Shown here one piece after another: positions 16,734-25,656 of a stretch of 40,011 nucleotides of DNA. A model generated the notes under the pieces. The model was not told where the DNA came from and ran no database searches. It saw only the letters and a program-made list of their open reading frames with translations. The stretch is from an uncultured Bacteroidales bacterium (GTDB lineage Bacteria; Bacteroidota; Bacteroidia; Bacteroidales; Porphyromonadaceae). Made by a program: the position numbers and the translations under genes. Every line of letters starts with the position of its first letter. Position 1 is the first letter of the stretch. Location: the NCBI GenBank assembly GCA_947290775.1, contig CAMYPM010000015.1:1-40011 (forward strand), in the 5' to 3' direction.

Positions 16734-18860
16734 TTATGCTTTCATACTAACGGCATCCAATAGAAGCCATACATCGTGGCAAGTAATCTTATGTACAAGC
16801 AGAACGGCTTCGTCATCCGCTACCATTTGGTAAATAGCTTGACTATCCCCCTTTTGTAGTGCAAACGCCTCACGGAAGCTCGTTACGGCATCTGTATAGC
16901 GACCCATTGCCATCATTAGATATCCTTGGTTGAGGCAATCTACACTATTCTTGTGCTCCATCTTATTATAAAAAGCTTCACTTTGGACATACTCCTTCAG
17001 CATGAAAAGGGTCCATGCCATAGGACGCAGTACGCGTTCGGGACGGGAGGACTTAAATTCGTACTCGTAAAGCAGAGGCTTAGCCATATCGTAGCACTGC
17101 ATCTCTAAAAAAGTAGCTGCCAAACGGAGGAGTAACTCGGGATTTTCCTTATCCTTCTCACGCAACTCGCTAAGTAGCTCGGTTGCCTTCTTGTACAAGC
17201 CTACAGAGCGATAGGATAGCGCTAATTCGATGATACTATCAGCGTCCAGATCACCAATTAAATCTGCGTGCTCATAGCTTTTAATCGCATCGATATACTC
17301 ATTGAGTTGGTAATGAGCATGCCCTGAGCGAATAAGTAAATTTCTATCCGTTGTACCGCTCTTATGTAATTGCTCTACAATCTGAATAACTTGCTTATAC
17401 TTCTTCTTATTCATAAGCAGATCAATCGCCTGTACCGCCAAATGGTTATAATTGGGTAGATAGGGACGGAGCACTATCATATCCGGCACCAGTAAATTGT
17501 CGAAAAAGTTGAATAGACGCCTGCCGGAGAATGGATATAGCTTCACTAATCGGTAGAAGCATTGGAAATAGCTGTGGATAGCTTGATGAATCCTTTTTCT
17601 ATCGTTGTGCTTTGCTTCTCCCTCCATCTCTCGCTTTTCGTCCAAAGCACGATTGAGATCCTCCGCACTGCCGTTATAAGTAATATTAAATGAGTGATAG
17701 CCCAATAGCGCGCTATACAAATCCGAGTCACACACCACATTGTGAAAGAGCTCGGTAAGGGTTCTCACGGCATCACCTCCCGTTTCTTCAAATCGGGCTA
17801 CAATAGCACTATGCTTGATATCAAAGGGGATCAACCAATTACCTACAGAGCGAAAGAAGGGGAACCGCTTAAAGTTACGAAAGAGTGCATAACGTGTATC
17901 GTACCCTTCTTGCTCCAAGCGTGCTATCCGCTCCATTTCACTACGGAGGTCCTCGTCAGCCATAATTCCTTCTAAGCCACTCTCCAACCCCTCTTCCATG
18001 GATTGGCGCATGACATCTATACTCTGCGCCTGAATACCGGGCATCTTCTTCTCCAACATATGCGTCAAGTCGCTCGTCTCAGTCGCAATTAGGTAGTCGC
18101 TGTAGAGCATCTCAAGCAATTCAGAGAAAGAAATCACCCCCTCATCATCTGAGGCATAGACCATATCACTTACTTTCTTCAATAGGGGGCCGAACTCCTT
18201 ATCGTAGAGAGAAAGACGCTTATCATAGAGCGTGGCTGCCACCACAAAGGCAAAAGCGAGTCTCACCAAGTAGCCCTCGGAGAGGTCTTCACGTGTCAGC
18301 TCGCTTAAAATCCATTTTACTTTCGTTTCGTCCCATAGATACATCAGTGCCATTGTCATAGCTGAGGCAATAGACTGTCTCACATAGTCACTTGCTTGGC
18401 TGTATTCACTGAGTATATCGTCATCAATACCATGAGAGACCCATATAGTATCAAAGAGTTCTTCCAAACAATTGTCAAACACTTTGCGCTGTGCCCCCAC
18501 AAGGGAAGCCGGATCCTGAAGCAATGGTTCACGAAGACGCAGAGCCGAGTCCACATTAGCTGCCAATATCTTCATCGTCACATAATACTGCTCACCGGAT
18601 ATACGTATTCCCTGCTCTCGCCTTAGTTCATCCATTTCCTCGAGTAAAGAGCGCTTTAGAAACGTAACTATTTCGTCCCGCTTGTCATCTTTCACTCCCT
18701 GTACCGCATAGGAGAGCATTTGGCGATAGGTAGTCTCTATATCTGCTATTTTTTCAAGATGAAAGGGATAGGGCAATTCTTCGCTGTATGCACGTATCCC
18801 CTTAATAGCATCATATAGCCGTCCGTTATATATTAGCTCTTCTATCTCTCTTTTTCTCAT
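16734..18860 (-). CDS. Large TPR-repeat protein of unknown function
   Basis: A 708-residue protein without signal peptide or clear membrane segment, so probably cytoplasmic. The first ~450 residues are helical and unrecognised; the C-terminal third is built of tetratricopeptide repeats (for example IRSGHAHYQLNEYIDAIKSY, ALSYRSVGLYKKATELLSEL, LNQGYLMMAMGRYTDAVTSF). TPR arrays usually mediate protein-protein contacts; no enzymatic residues stand out. The start MRKREIEELIYNGRLYDAIK itself resembles a helical repeat. It leads the probable operon with pgk and the acetyltransferase, and a TACATTTG element lies 75 bases upstream. Confidence 0.8.
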   Translation of the reverse strand: MRKREIEELIYNGRLYDAIKGIRAYSEELPYPFHLEKIADIETTYRQMLSYAVQGVKDDKRDEIVTFLKRSLLEEMDELRREQGIRISGEQYYVTMKILAANVDSALRLREPLLQDPASLVGAQRKVFDNCLEELFDTIWVSHGIDDDILSEYSQASDYVRQSIASAMTMALMYLWDETKVKWILSELTREDLSEGYLVRLAFAFVVAATLYDKRLSLYDKEFGPLLKKVSDMVYASDDEGVISFSELLEMLYSDYLIATETSDLTHMLEKKMPGIQAQSIDVMRQSMEEGLESGLEGIMADEDLRSEMERIARLEQEGYDTRYALFRNFKRFPFFRSVGNWLIPFDIKHSAIVARFEETGGDAVRTLTELFHNVVCDSDLYSALLGYHSFNITYNGSAEDLNRALDEKREMEGEAKHNDRKRIHQAIHSYFQCFYRLVKLYPFSGRRLFNFFDNLLVPDMIVLRPYLPNYNHLAVQAIDLLMNKKKYKQVIQIVEQLHKSGTTDRNLLIRSGHAHYQLNEYIDAIKSYEHADLIGDLDADSIIELALSYRSVGLYKKATELLSELREKDKENPELLLRLAATFLEMQCYDMAKPLLYEYEFKSSRPERVLRPMAWTLFMLKEYVQSEAFYNKMEHKNSVDCLNQGYLMMAMGRYTDAVTSFREAFALQKGDSQAIYQMVADDEAVLLVHKITCHDVWLLLDAVSMKA

Positions 18861-18934
18861 TCTATTTCTCCCTTTCCTTTGGTAACCTCTCCTCGCATCA
18901 GGATAGAGTGCACTCGCTCTGTACCAAGTTTCTA

Positions 18935-18942
18935 CAAATGTA
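18935..18942 (-). promoter_or_regulatory. Possible -7 element for the TPR-pgk operon
   Basis: TACATTTG on the minus strand matches TAnnTTTG and sits between the comEC stop and the TPR gene start. The -33 region is poor (TTTC with a shorter spacer). Confidence 0.35.
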
Positions 18943-18945
18943 ACC

Positions 18946-20541
18946 CTATTTTATGGAAAGAGGGGGTTGTGAGCCGCTTGTCAAACCATCTAAATAGGCA
19001 GGTTTCATAAATTTACGGGGCACACGGATTGATTCTTTCAATCTCTTTTCGCTCCCATAAAGGGCTTCGTACCCATCTACACGGTGGTGCAGGATTAAGA
19101 TAGCTTGATAAAGTGCTGCTATCATTAGGTACAGCGCCATCATACCATCTAGGGTAATATGCACCCGGAGCATACCTCCGCCCATTTGCAAAAAACTTTC
19201 TATCACTTCAAGGATCACATTACACAACCATGCAATTACTGCGCCAAGAGTAGAGAAAAGCACTCCCGAGGGTATAAATAAAACAGTAATCAACACCAAC
19301 GGAATTAGCGCACCGCTCAGTATCACCAAGGGGATGTTACTCCACAGGGCCCAAAGCGATGTAGAGCCAAAGTGGTATAGTATAAGCGGTATAGTAAGTA
19401 CTTGAGCCGAAATAGACAAGGCCACAAGTCCATACAGATAGCTAATCAATGGGTTTTTGCGAAGCCGAGCTCTACCGGTCTTATAAAAGAGAGGATAAAA
19501 AAGCGCAATGGACAAAATGGCCATATAAGAGAGCTGAAAACCTATATCAAATAGAAAACCGGGATGGATCGCTAATAATACAAATGCTGAAAAGGCAAGT
19601 ACATTGATTCTATCTCTACTCACTCCCCATACATCCGCTATTTCATAAAGTGTAAGCATGAAGGCAGCGCGTATAGTAGGCGTGGAAAGGCCCGTGAGCA
19701 GAGCAAAAATCCAAGCTACCGCAATTACGACTATTGAGAGCCATCGACGCTGACGAGCCGAGCTTATCAGGGGAGCCAAGAGTAACCATACAAAGTAAAC
19801 CACAATGCCCAAGTGGAGTCCACTTACCGCCATAATATGTGCTGCTCCCACTGTGCGAAATTTATCTGCCACTTCTCTCGATTCATTCCGATAGCCAAAG
19901 CATACAGAGTAAATGATCGCTCTACTCTGCTCGCTCTCTATCAGGCTGTCCACTCGCCGGAGCAGTCTGTCTCTTACAGAGAGAGCGAAACGCCGAACCG
20001 AAGTACTGTGTTGCGCCTTGTAAAGCCGGTAGGTATAGGGATAGCAAACTCCACAAGCCCCTTTGGACATAAGGAAATGACGGTACGAAGCTTGCGACTG
20101 CCGCTCAGTAGGCACTATGGTAGCCCGAGGGAGCTGTAAGGTATCCCCTATCTGAGGGCATTCTCCACTCAAGGGCAAATAGAGCATTACCTTCTTACCA
20201 TCCGAAAAGCGGGTAAGTACTCGCTGATAGTGCTTAGTGCGATTTGCTTCGGAGAGTGTAACCGCCCTACAGGTGCCCTCATACGCTGTTGCCCCGATAG
20301 ATAAATGCTCTTTGAAATTAGCTGCTACAAAGAAGCCAAAAGCCGAAGCAGCAAGCAGAAAAACAACCATCCTGAGGGGCGCATAGTATCTTCCTCCCCA
20401 AAGCGACACAGCTACTACAAGCAGTGCGCCAATAGCTATTTGGAGCGCATATGCGCTAAGGGTCGTGAAGCCAAGCGCAAGCCCGACGAGGAATACCAGA
20501 AGGGCTCCTAACGCAGGCCTACTCCTTAGGCTGCTATACAC
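18946..20541 (-). CDS. comEC: ComEC/Rec2-type DNA uptake channel (short form)
   Basis: A 531-residue multi-pass inner-membrane protein. The N-terminal helices and a soluble DUF4131-like beta domain (about 80-165) are followed by the competence domain with the signature AAHIMAVSGLHLGIVVYFVW and TGLSTPTIRAAFMLTLYE. The family channel carries single-stranded DNA across the inner membrane in transformation. It ends soon after the last helix and lacks the metallo-beta-lactamase-like domain of Bacillus ComEC; many Bacteroidetes members also lack it, but this one is short even so. Its ATG lies inside the rpe end (8-base overlap, 20534-20541), implying co-expression. Confidence 0.88.
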   Translation of the reverse strand: MYSSLRSRPALGALLVFLVGLALGFTTLSAYALQIAIGALLVVAVSLWGGRYYAPLRMVVFLLAASAFGFFVAANFKEHLSIGATAYEGTCRAVTLSEANRTKHYQRVLTRFSDGKKVMLYLPLSGECPQIGDTLQLPRATIVPTERQSQASYRHFLMSKGACGVCYPYTYRLYKAQHSTSVRRFALSVRDRLLRRVDSLIESEQSRAIIYSVCFGYRNESREVADKFRTVGAAHIMAVSGLHLGIVVYFVWLLLAPLISSARQRRWLSIVVIAVAWIFALLTGLSTPTIRAAFMLTLYEIADVWGVSRDRINVLAFSAFVLLAIHPGFLFDIGFQLSYMAILSIALFYPLFYKTGRARLRKNPLISYLYGLVALSISAQVLTIPLILYHFGSTSLWALWSNIPLVILSGALIPLVLITVLFIPSGVLFSTLGAVIAWLCNVILEVIESFLQMGGGMLRVHITLDGMMALYLMIAALYQAILILHHRVDGYEALYGSEKRLKESIRVPRKFMKPAYLDGLTSGSQPPLSIK

Positions 20542-21196
20542 GATGCTTCAGTATGCGAATAGCCTCCTGTGGGGAGCGATGCTTAAATACGTAACTACCC
20601 GCTACTAAGGCATCAGCCCCCGCATTAACTAAAGCTTGGCCAGTCGCTTCATTGACACCGCCGTCCACCTCAATAAGTGTATTCAAGCCCTGCCGGTCTA
20701 TCATGGCGCGAAGCGTCTCCACCTTATGTAGGGTTCGCTGAATAAAGGACTGCCCACCAAAGCCAGGATTTACACTCATCAATAGTACCACATCACACAC
20801 CTCCAGTACATCTTCGAGCATACTCACCGGGGTATGTGGGTTAAGCGACACTCCCGCTTTCACTCCTTTTGCACGTATTGCGGTCATCGAGCGATGCAAG
20901 TGCTGCGATACTTCATAGTGGATGGTCATTACCTCGGTCTGAAGTGCTGCCAAGCGATCCAAGTAATCCATAGGATTGACTACCATCAAATGCACATCCA
21001 ATGGTTTCTTTACTACAGGGCGAATAGCCTCTAAAATAGGAAATCCAAACGATAGATTAGGGACAAAGACCCCATCCATCACATCTATGTGAAGCCAGTC
21101 TGCATCACTTTGATTGATCATTTCCACACTATCCTGTAGGTGTAGAAAGTCCGCACTCAGTAATGAAGGTGATACGATGGTTTGTTTACGCTGCAT
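20534..21196 (-). CDS. rpe: Ribulose-phosphate 3-epimerase
   Basis: A 220-residue TIM-barrel enzyme of the pentose phosphate pathway, interconverting ribulose 5-phosphate and xylulose 5-phosphate. Signatures are SPSLLSADF at the N-terminus, DWLHIDVMDGVFVPNLSFG (metal-binding His and Asp), LDVHLMV, LMSVNPGFGGQ and IEVDGGVN with AGADALVAGS. Normal length. It overlaps comEC by 8 bases. Confidence 0.97.
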   Translation of the reverse strand: MQRKQTIVSPSLLSADFLHLQDSVEMINQSDADWLHIDVMDGVFVPNLSFGFPILEAIRPVVKKPLDVHLMVVNPMDYLDRLAALQTEVMTIHYEVSQHLHRSMTAIRAKGVKAGVSLNPHTPVSMLEDVLEVCDVVLLMSVNPGFGGQSFIQRTLHKVETLRAMIDRQGLNTLIEVDGGVNEATGQALVNAGADALVAGSYVFKHRSPQEAIRILKHRV

Positions 21197-21264
21197 GATG
21201 AAGTAATATTGTTATGATGACTATTCAGTATTTGCTTTAGACTATTTGGACACCTATGTATTAT

Positions 21265-22548
21265 CTATTGATTAAACGATTGCTGCGTGTTTTGTCGCTC
21301 ATTAAATAGATAGACCCGATCATTCGGGCGCACTTTTTCGGGTACGGGAATAGAAATCACACTGCCCTTCGGAGCCTCCGCCACGGGCTTTAGGTCAAGC
21401 CTTATCTCTGCGAGATCCTCTTCTACCAGTCCGGTAGTGGGACCTGTTATGATTATTCTATCTCCCTGCGCTAAGGAACCCGCTTCTAAAAGCACTTCAG
21501 CGACTCCAAGCTTAGAGAAGTAATTGGTTATCTTTCCTACAAATACTTTTTCTCTTGTGGCTGCAGAGCCATAAATAGGCGTCCACTCGCCAAGGCGCTG
21601 TCCGAGGTAGTAACCATTCCAAAAGCCTCTATTGAATACAGTGGCTAAACGCTCATCCCACTCGGCAATCTTCTCCGGACTATAGGTACCATTACAAACG
21701 GCTCGTATAGCCTCCTTATACACAGAGACTACTGTATGCACATACTCAGGACCGCGTGCACGCCCCTCTATCTTAAAGACCCGCACTCCGGCATCCATCA
21801 TCTTATTGATAAAATGAACCGTTTTCAAGTCCTTGGGAGACATGATATTGCTATTCTCTACCTTCAGCTCTATATCACTGGTTTCATCAAACACACGATA
21901 GCTGCGACGGCATACCTGCCCACAAGCTCCTCTATTGGCGGAGCGTCCAAGTTCATGCAGGCTTAGGTAACACTTGCCCGACACAGCCATGCAGAGCGCA
22001 CCGTGGGCAAACATTTCGATACGCACCGGTCGACCGTTCGGCCCCTGAATAGGCTGCTCTTCTATAGCTCGATGAATAGCACTCACCTGATCAAGGTTAA
22101 GCTCGCGCGCTAATACGACCACATCGGCAAAACGGGCATAAAAGCTAAGAGCCTCCGCATTGGTAATATTGAGTTGAGTAGAAAGATGAACCGCCACTCC
22201 CCTCTCTGCCGCATAGGTCATGGCTGCCACATCCGAGGCTATGATAGCGGATACCTCCGACTCCTTCGCCCGATCAATGATTTCGCGCATCAGAGCAAGA
22301 TCATCGTCGTAGAGGATTGTATTAAGGGTTAGATAGCTCTTTACTCCGGCTTCCCTACAAATAGAGGTAATCTGCAACAGATCGTCCCAGCCAAAGTTGG
22401 CTGCTGAACCGGAACGCATATTCAACTTAGATATACCAAAGTAAACACTATCCGCACCGGCATGTATAGCCGCTTGAAGAGACTCATACGAGCCGACAGG
22501 TGCCATCAGCTCAAAATCCGATTCACTATACTTATCCTTTTTCTCCAT
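21265..22548 (-). CDS. trhP: U32 family protein, probable tRNA 5-hydroxyuridine synthesis protein TrhP
   Basis: A 427-residue member of 'peptidase U32'. The family signature is EMFAHGALCMAVSGKCYLS, followed by further cysteines in NRGACGQVCRRSY that probably hold an iron-sulfur cluster, and IEGRARGPEYVHTVVSVYKEA. The N-terminal ELMAPVGSYESLQAAIHAGADSVYFG is typical. Bacterial YegQ/TrhP members are needed for prephenate-dependent hydroxylation of uridine 34 in tRNA; other U32 proteins act on ubiquinone synthesis or 23S rRNA, so the exact substrate is inferred from overall resemblance. A TACCTTTG element lies 19 bases upstream. Confidence 0.85.
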   Translation of the reverse strand: MEKKDKYSESDFELMAPVGSYESLQAAIHAGADSVYFGISKLNMRSGSAANFGWDDLLQITSICREAGVKSYLTLNTILYDDDLALMREIIDRAKESEVSAIIASDVAAMTYAAERGVAVHLSTQLNITNAEALSFYARFADVVVLARELNLDQVSAIHRAIEEQPIQGPNGRPVRIEMFAHGALCMAVSGKCYLSLHELGRSANRGACGQVCRRSYRVFDETSDIELKVENSNIMSPKDLKTVHFINKMMDAGVRVFKIEGRARGPEYVHTVVSVYKEAIRAVCNGTYSPEKIAEWDERLATVFNRGFWNGYYLGQRLGEWTPIYGSAATREKVFVGKITNYFSKLGVAEVLLEAGSLAQGDRIIITGPTTGLVEEDLAEIRLDLKPVAEAPKGSVISIPVPEKVRPNDRVYLFNERQNTQQSFNQ

Positions 22549-22567
22549 TTCCTTCCCTTGACTGCTC

Positions 22568-22575
22568 CAAAGGTA
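22568..22575 (-). promoter_or_regulatory. Possible -7 element for trhP
   Basis: TACCTTTG on the minus strand matches TAnnTTTG and ends 19 bases before the ATG. The same octamer precedes topA and tamB. No TTTG at the right distance upstream. Confidence 0.4.
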
Positions 22576-22700
22576 CTCATTTGATCAGAAAGAGGGGCTC
22601 TCGCATGCGCGCAATACCCAATCAGACAAAGCCACATTGCCAAAAGATTCAGCTGTAATAAACTAAAGCGGATTGAACTTGGTAAGGGAGTAAAAATTCA

Positions 22701-22809
22701 TCCGAATGAAAAAATCGTTTGGTCCGAACGAAAATGAAGAATATCCGCATGCACCCAACGACCGCAAAAGATGTGTTTGAACGAGAAAAAAGGTTCTGAT
22801 CTATTTTTC
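22701..22809. repeat. Degenerate 22-bp tandem array, site 1
   Basis: Between trhP and the copper ATPase gene (389 bases without a gene). Units start at 22701, 22723 and 22744 with TCCGAATGAA, TCCGAACGAA and TCCGCATGCA, then at 22766 and 22788 with AAAAGATGTG and AAAAGGTTCTGATCT; spacings are 22, 21, 22 and 22. The first two units form small palindromes (TTCAT-CCG-AATGAA, TCGTT-TGGTCCG-AACGA). The last unit resembles those at 31171-31258. Confidence 0.55.
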
Positions 22810-22901
22810 AGGGCATATAAGCCTCTCTCGCTCAACGAAAGAGGGCGACTACTGAAAGCACCTATCGCCTTTTCCTACCGATAAGTAAAGAGGCTGCAAG
22901 A

Positions 22902-22929
22902 GCTGCTTCCACAAGCAAAGGGAAGCAGC
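22902..22929 (-). terminator. Intrinsic terminator of the copper ATPase gene
   Basis: On the minus strand GCTGCTTCC and GGAAGCAGC form a perfect 9-bp stem with a 10-base loop, 8 bases after the stop codon. The following TCTTG is a weak T-run, so termination may be partial. Confidence 0.6.
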
Positions 22930-22937
22930 GAATAGGA

Positions 22938-25415
22938 TTAATTGGGATAGATGCGATAATCCACTCCGGCTCGCTCTTTAATCGCTTTCTGCAAGGTTTC
23001 CAAAGGAATCTCCTTGCCCAAGAAGCGTATCGTAGCTAAGGGAGGATACAGGGAAACAAAAGCCTGCACCCCCTCCAAACTATTAAGTGCGTCCTCCACA
23101 TGCTTACGACAATGCATGCACATCATTCCTTCAATGCGATAGATTTTTTCGTTCATATCTTTAATCTGAATCTGTTTAGAAAATTTTACTCGTCGGCTAC
23201 TGGTCGTTGGCGTACTTAGCTTACGCCGGCCCAGCCGAAGACTATTAGTTACCACGCTTACACTGCTCAAAGCCATAGCCGCACCGGCAATCATAGGGTT
23301 GAGTAAGAAGCCGTTTATCGGATACAATACACCGGCGGCAATAGGCACCGCGAGAAGATTGTAGAAGAAAGCCCAAAAGAGGTTTTGACGAATGGTCGTG
23401 ACCGTAAGGTGCGATAAGCGAATGGCCTCCGCAATACGTCGCAAATCATCTCCTATGATAGTAATTCCGGCTACTTCCATAGCTATATCACTCCCGCACC
23501 CCATGGCAATACTTAAGTCGGCTTGAGCTAAGGCAGCCGTGTCGTTTATTCCATCGCCCACCATAGCCACCTTTTTACCCTTTGCTTGCAGCGCCTTCAC
23601 AATAGCCGCCTTTTCATGAGGGAGTACTTCCGAATAGTAACCCTCTATACCGACAGCCGCAGCCACCCTCTCTGCCGCAGCACGATTATCCCCCGTAAGC
23701 ATACATACCTCGATGCCTTTCCGCTGCAAAGCATCAACCGCTTCACGAGAGCTTTCTTTGATGCTATCCGCTATACCTGCCACGGCAACCATCGTGTGCT
23801 CTTGGGCAAAAAGAACGAGCGTCCTGCCTTCCGCAAGAAGACGCTCTACCTCCGGACGAAATAGGTCGGGAATGGGGATCTCAAACTCCTTAAATAAAGC
23901 CTCATTTCCTATCAAGTAGCGGCATGCCCCTGAGTAGGCCGAAACTCCTTTACCGGGATGGGTTTGCAAGTTGGTGAGCTCAGGTAGGTGATCCGTGGAT
24001 AAGTAGGCAGCTACGGCAGCCGCCAAAGGATGCTCACTTCGTGCCTCCATAGCAGCAAATACCGACATATCGGTTTGCGGCAGAGAGTGAAAGTCGGTTA
24101 CTTGTGGCTGTCCGTGGGTTAGTGTACCGGTTTTATCCACGAGAAGCGTATCGATACCTCTCGCTACTTCAAGGCTTTCTGCATCCTTAATAAGAATACC
24201 ATGCTTAGCCCCTACCCCAACTCCTACCATAATAGCGGTGGGGGTAGCCAATCCCAAAGCACAAGGACAAGCAATAACTAGTACCGACACGCAAGCCTGT
24301 AGGCCATGCACAACCCTCTGATCGGCATCTAACAGCAACCAAAGCAAGAGGGTAACCACCGCAATGGAGAGAATCACCGGTACAAACACGGAAGCTATTT
24401 TATCCACTGTACGCTGAATGGGGGCTTTGCTCCCTTGCGCCTGCTCCACCAAACGAATAATACCGGCGAGCAGTGTCTCCTCCCCCACTTCATCGGCACG
24501 ATAAGTAAGCGTATTGGTTCGATTGATCGTGCCGGCAAAAAGCTTGGCTTCTACTTGCTTCAGCTTGGCTTCCGGCTCTCCCGTGAGCATACTCTCTTCT
24601 ACATAACTGCTGCCCTCAGTGACCGTGCCATCTACTGCAATTCGCTCGCCCGGTTTTGCCAAAAGAATATCCCCTTTGCGCAACACATTGATCGCTACCT
24701 CCTCTAAGCTACCATCCTCATTCACTCTTACCACGCGAGAAGGTTGTAGGCCCATAAGCTGATCAATTGCCATTGATGTCCTATGCTTAGCGCGCTCTTC
24801 TAATAAACGTCCCAAGAGAATGAAGGTAATAATTACGGCAGCGGACTCAAAGTAAATGGGCTGTCCTACAGAGTGTGTCCACCTGAAGTAGGGAGCAAAC
24901 AGATTGAAAAGACTATACAGGTAAGCTATTCCGGTGCTTAGTGCCACCAATGTATCCATATTGCAAGAGCGATGCATTAGCTGCTGCCATGCGTTGCGGA
25001 AGAAGTCTCTCCCCATCACAAATACTACAGGCGTAGCAAAGAGCCACATCACCCAAGGCGCCTCGGGTCGATGCATCCATATCATCCCATACAGTACCAC
25101 CGGTATGGTAAGAATAAGTGCTACAAAAGTACGGCGACGCAGTATGCGATACGCTTTCTGTTTGACTGCGGCAGCTTCTTTTCTGCTATCGGAGGCATCA
25201 GTAGAAACAATCAACTTATACCCTGCAGCAGCAACAGCCTTTTGAAGATCCTCGAGCGTAACAACGGACTGGTCGTAGCTTACACGTGCCGTGGCTGTAG
25301 CTAAGTTTACGCTTACCTGCTCCACGCCCTTACTCCTTGCAAGCGCCTTCTGTACATGAGCCACACAAGTGGCACAACTCATCCCGACTACCGGGAAACT
25401 TTGTTCCGTTAGCAT
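22938..25415 (-). CDS. copA: Copper-exporting P-type ATPase with N- and C-terminal HMA domains
   Basis: An 825-residue P1B ATPase. The N-terminal HMA has GMSCATC (Cys14, Cys17). Then come the actuator TGE (278-280), transport motif CPC (383-385), phosphorylation motif DKTGTLT (Asp427), SEHPLA (461-466), TGDN (574-577) and GDGIND (620-625); MALSS (714-718) fits Cu(I) pumps. Unusually, after the last helix a second HMA domain is fused at the C-terminus (about 754-825) with GMMCMHC (Cys766, Cys769). It begins at an internal Met754 (ATG 23154-23156) preceded by an A-rich stretch, so a free CopZ-like chaperone might also be made. Substrate Cu(I) is inferred from motifs; export to the periplasm is the family role. 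A short leader ORF and repeats lie just upstream. Confidence 0.93.
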   Translation of the reverse strand: MLTEQSFPVVGMSCATCVAHVQKALARSKGVEQVSVNLATATARVSYDQSVVTLEDLQKAVAAAGYKLIVSTDASDSRKEAAAVKQKAYRILRRRTFVALILTIPVVLYGMIWMHRPEAPWVMWLFATPVVFVMGRDFFRNAWQQLMHRSCNMDTLVALSTGIAYLYSLFNLFAPYFRWTHSVGQPIYFESAAVIITFILLGRLLEERAKHRTSMAIDQLMGLQPSRVVRVNEDGSLEEVAINVLRKGDILLAKPGERIAVDGTVTEGSSYVEESMLTGEPEAKLKQVEAKLFAGTINRTNTLTYRADEVGEETLLAGIIRLVEQAQGSKAPIQRTVDKIASVFVPVILSIAVVTLLLWLLLDADQRVVHGLQACVSVLVIACPCALGLATPTAIMVGVGVGAKHGILIKDAESLEVARGIDTLLVDKTGTLTHGQPQVTDFHSLPQTDMSVFAAMEARSEHPLAAAVAAYLSTDHLPELTNLQTHPGKGVSAYSGACRYLIGNEALFKEFEIPIPDLFRPEVERLLAEGRTLVLFAQEHTMVAVAGIADSIKESSREAVDALQRKGIEVCMLTGDNRAAAERVAAAVGIEGYYSEVLPHEKAAIVKALQAKGKKVAMVGDGINDTAALAQADLSIAMGCGSDIAMEVAGITIIGDDLRRIAEAIRLSHLTVTTIRQNLFWAFFYNLLAVPIAAGVLYPINGFLLNPMIAGAAMALSSVSVVTNSLRLGRRKLSTPTTSSRRVKFSKQIQIKDMNEKIYRIEGMMCMHCRKHVEDALNSLEGVQAFVSLYPPLATIRFLGKEIPLETLQKAIKERAGVDYRIYPN

Positions 25416-25519
25416 CGTTCAGTTTGTCCCATTACTTGTAGGCAAACGGTGCGCGATAGGATACTCCTGCCCATAGCTCCTCTTAATGCCTGATGAAACT
25501 TATATACCTTTCTCTCCAT
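25409..25519 (-). CDS. Possible leader peptide overlapping copA
   Basis: A 36-codon ORF starts at ATG 25517-25519, placed between 12-bp repeats, and ends MGQTERC with a TAA (25409-25411) that overlaps the copA start (ATGCTAA). This arrangement allows translational coupling. It has two cysteines, T-V-C-L and the final Cys. No family is recognised. A longer reading (from 25630) adds residues of low protein-like quality. It may be chance. Confidence 0.25.
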   Translation of the reverse strand: MERKVYKFHQALRGAMGRSILSRTVCLQVMGQTERC

Positions 25520-25558
25520 AGTTATATACCTACTTGTATACCTCTTGATGCAAAGATA
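25498..25558 (-). promoter_or_regulatory. copA promoter with three 12-bp operator-like repeats
   Basis: TATCTTTG (25551-25558, minus) fits the TAnnTTTG -7 consensus. Just downstream are three near-identical 12-mers read on the minus strand: AGGTATACAAGT (25532-25543), AGGTATATAACT (25520-25531), directly abutting, and AGGTATATAAGT (25498-25509), 22 bases from the second. Repeats overlapping the start region suit repressor binding. Which regulator binds is unknown, and no regulator gene is adjacent. Confidence 0.45.
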
Positions 25559-25656
25559 TATATCTATTTTGCAACCGATATGCATTAAGTGCGGAGGGGA
25601 TGCACTTGCCCGAAAGAGAAACGTATGCAACTACGACATATCACGGCTCTATCTGT

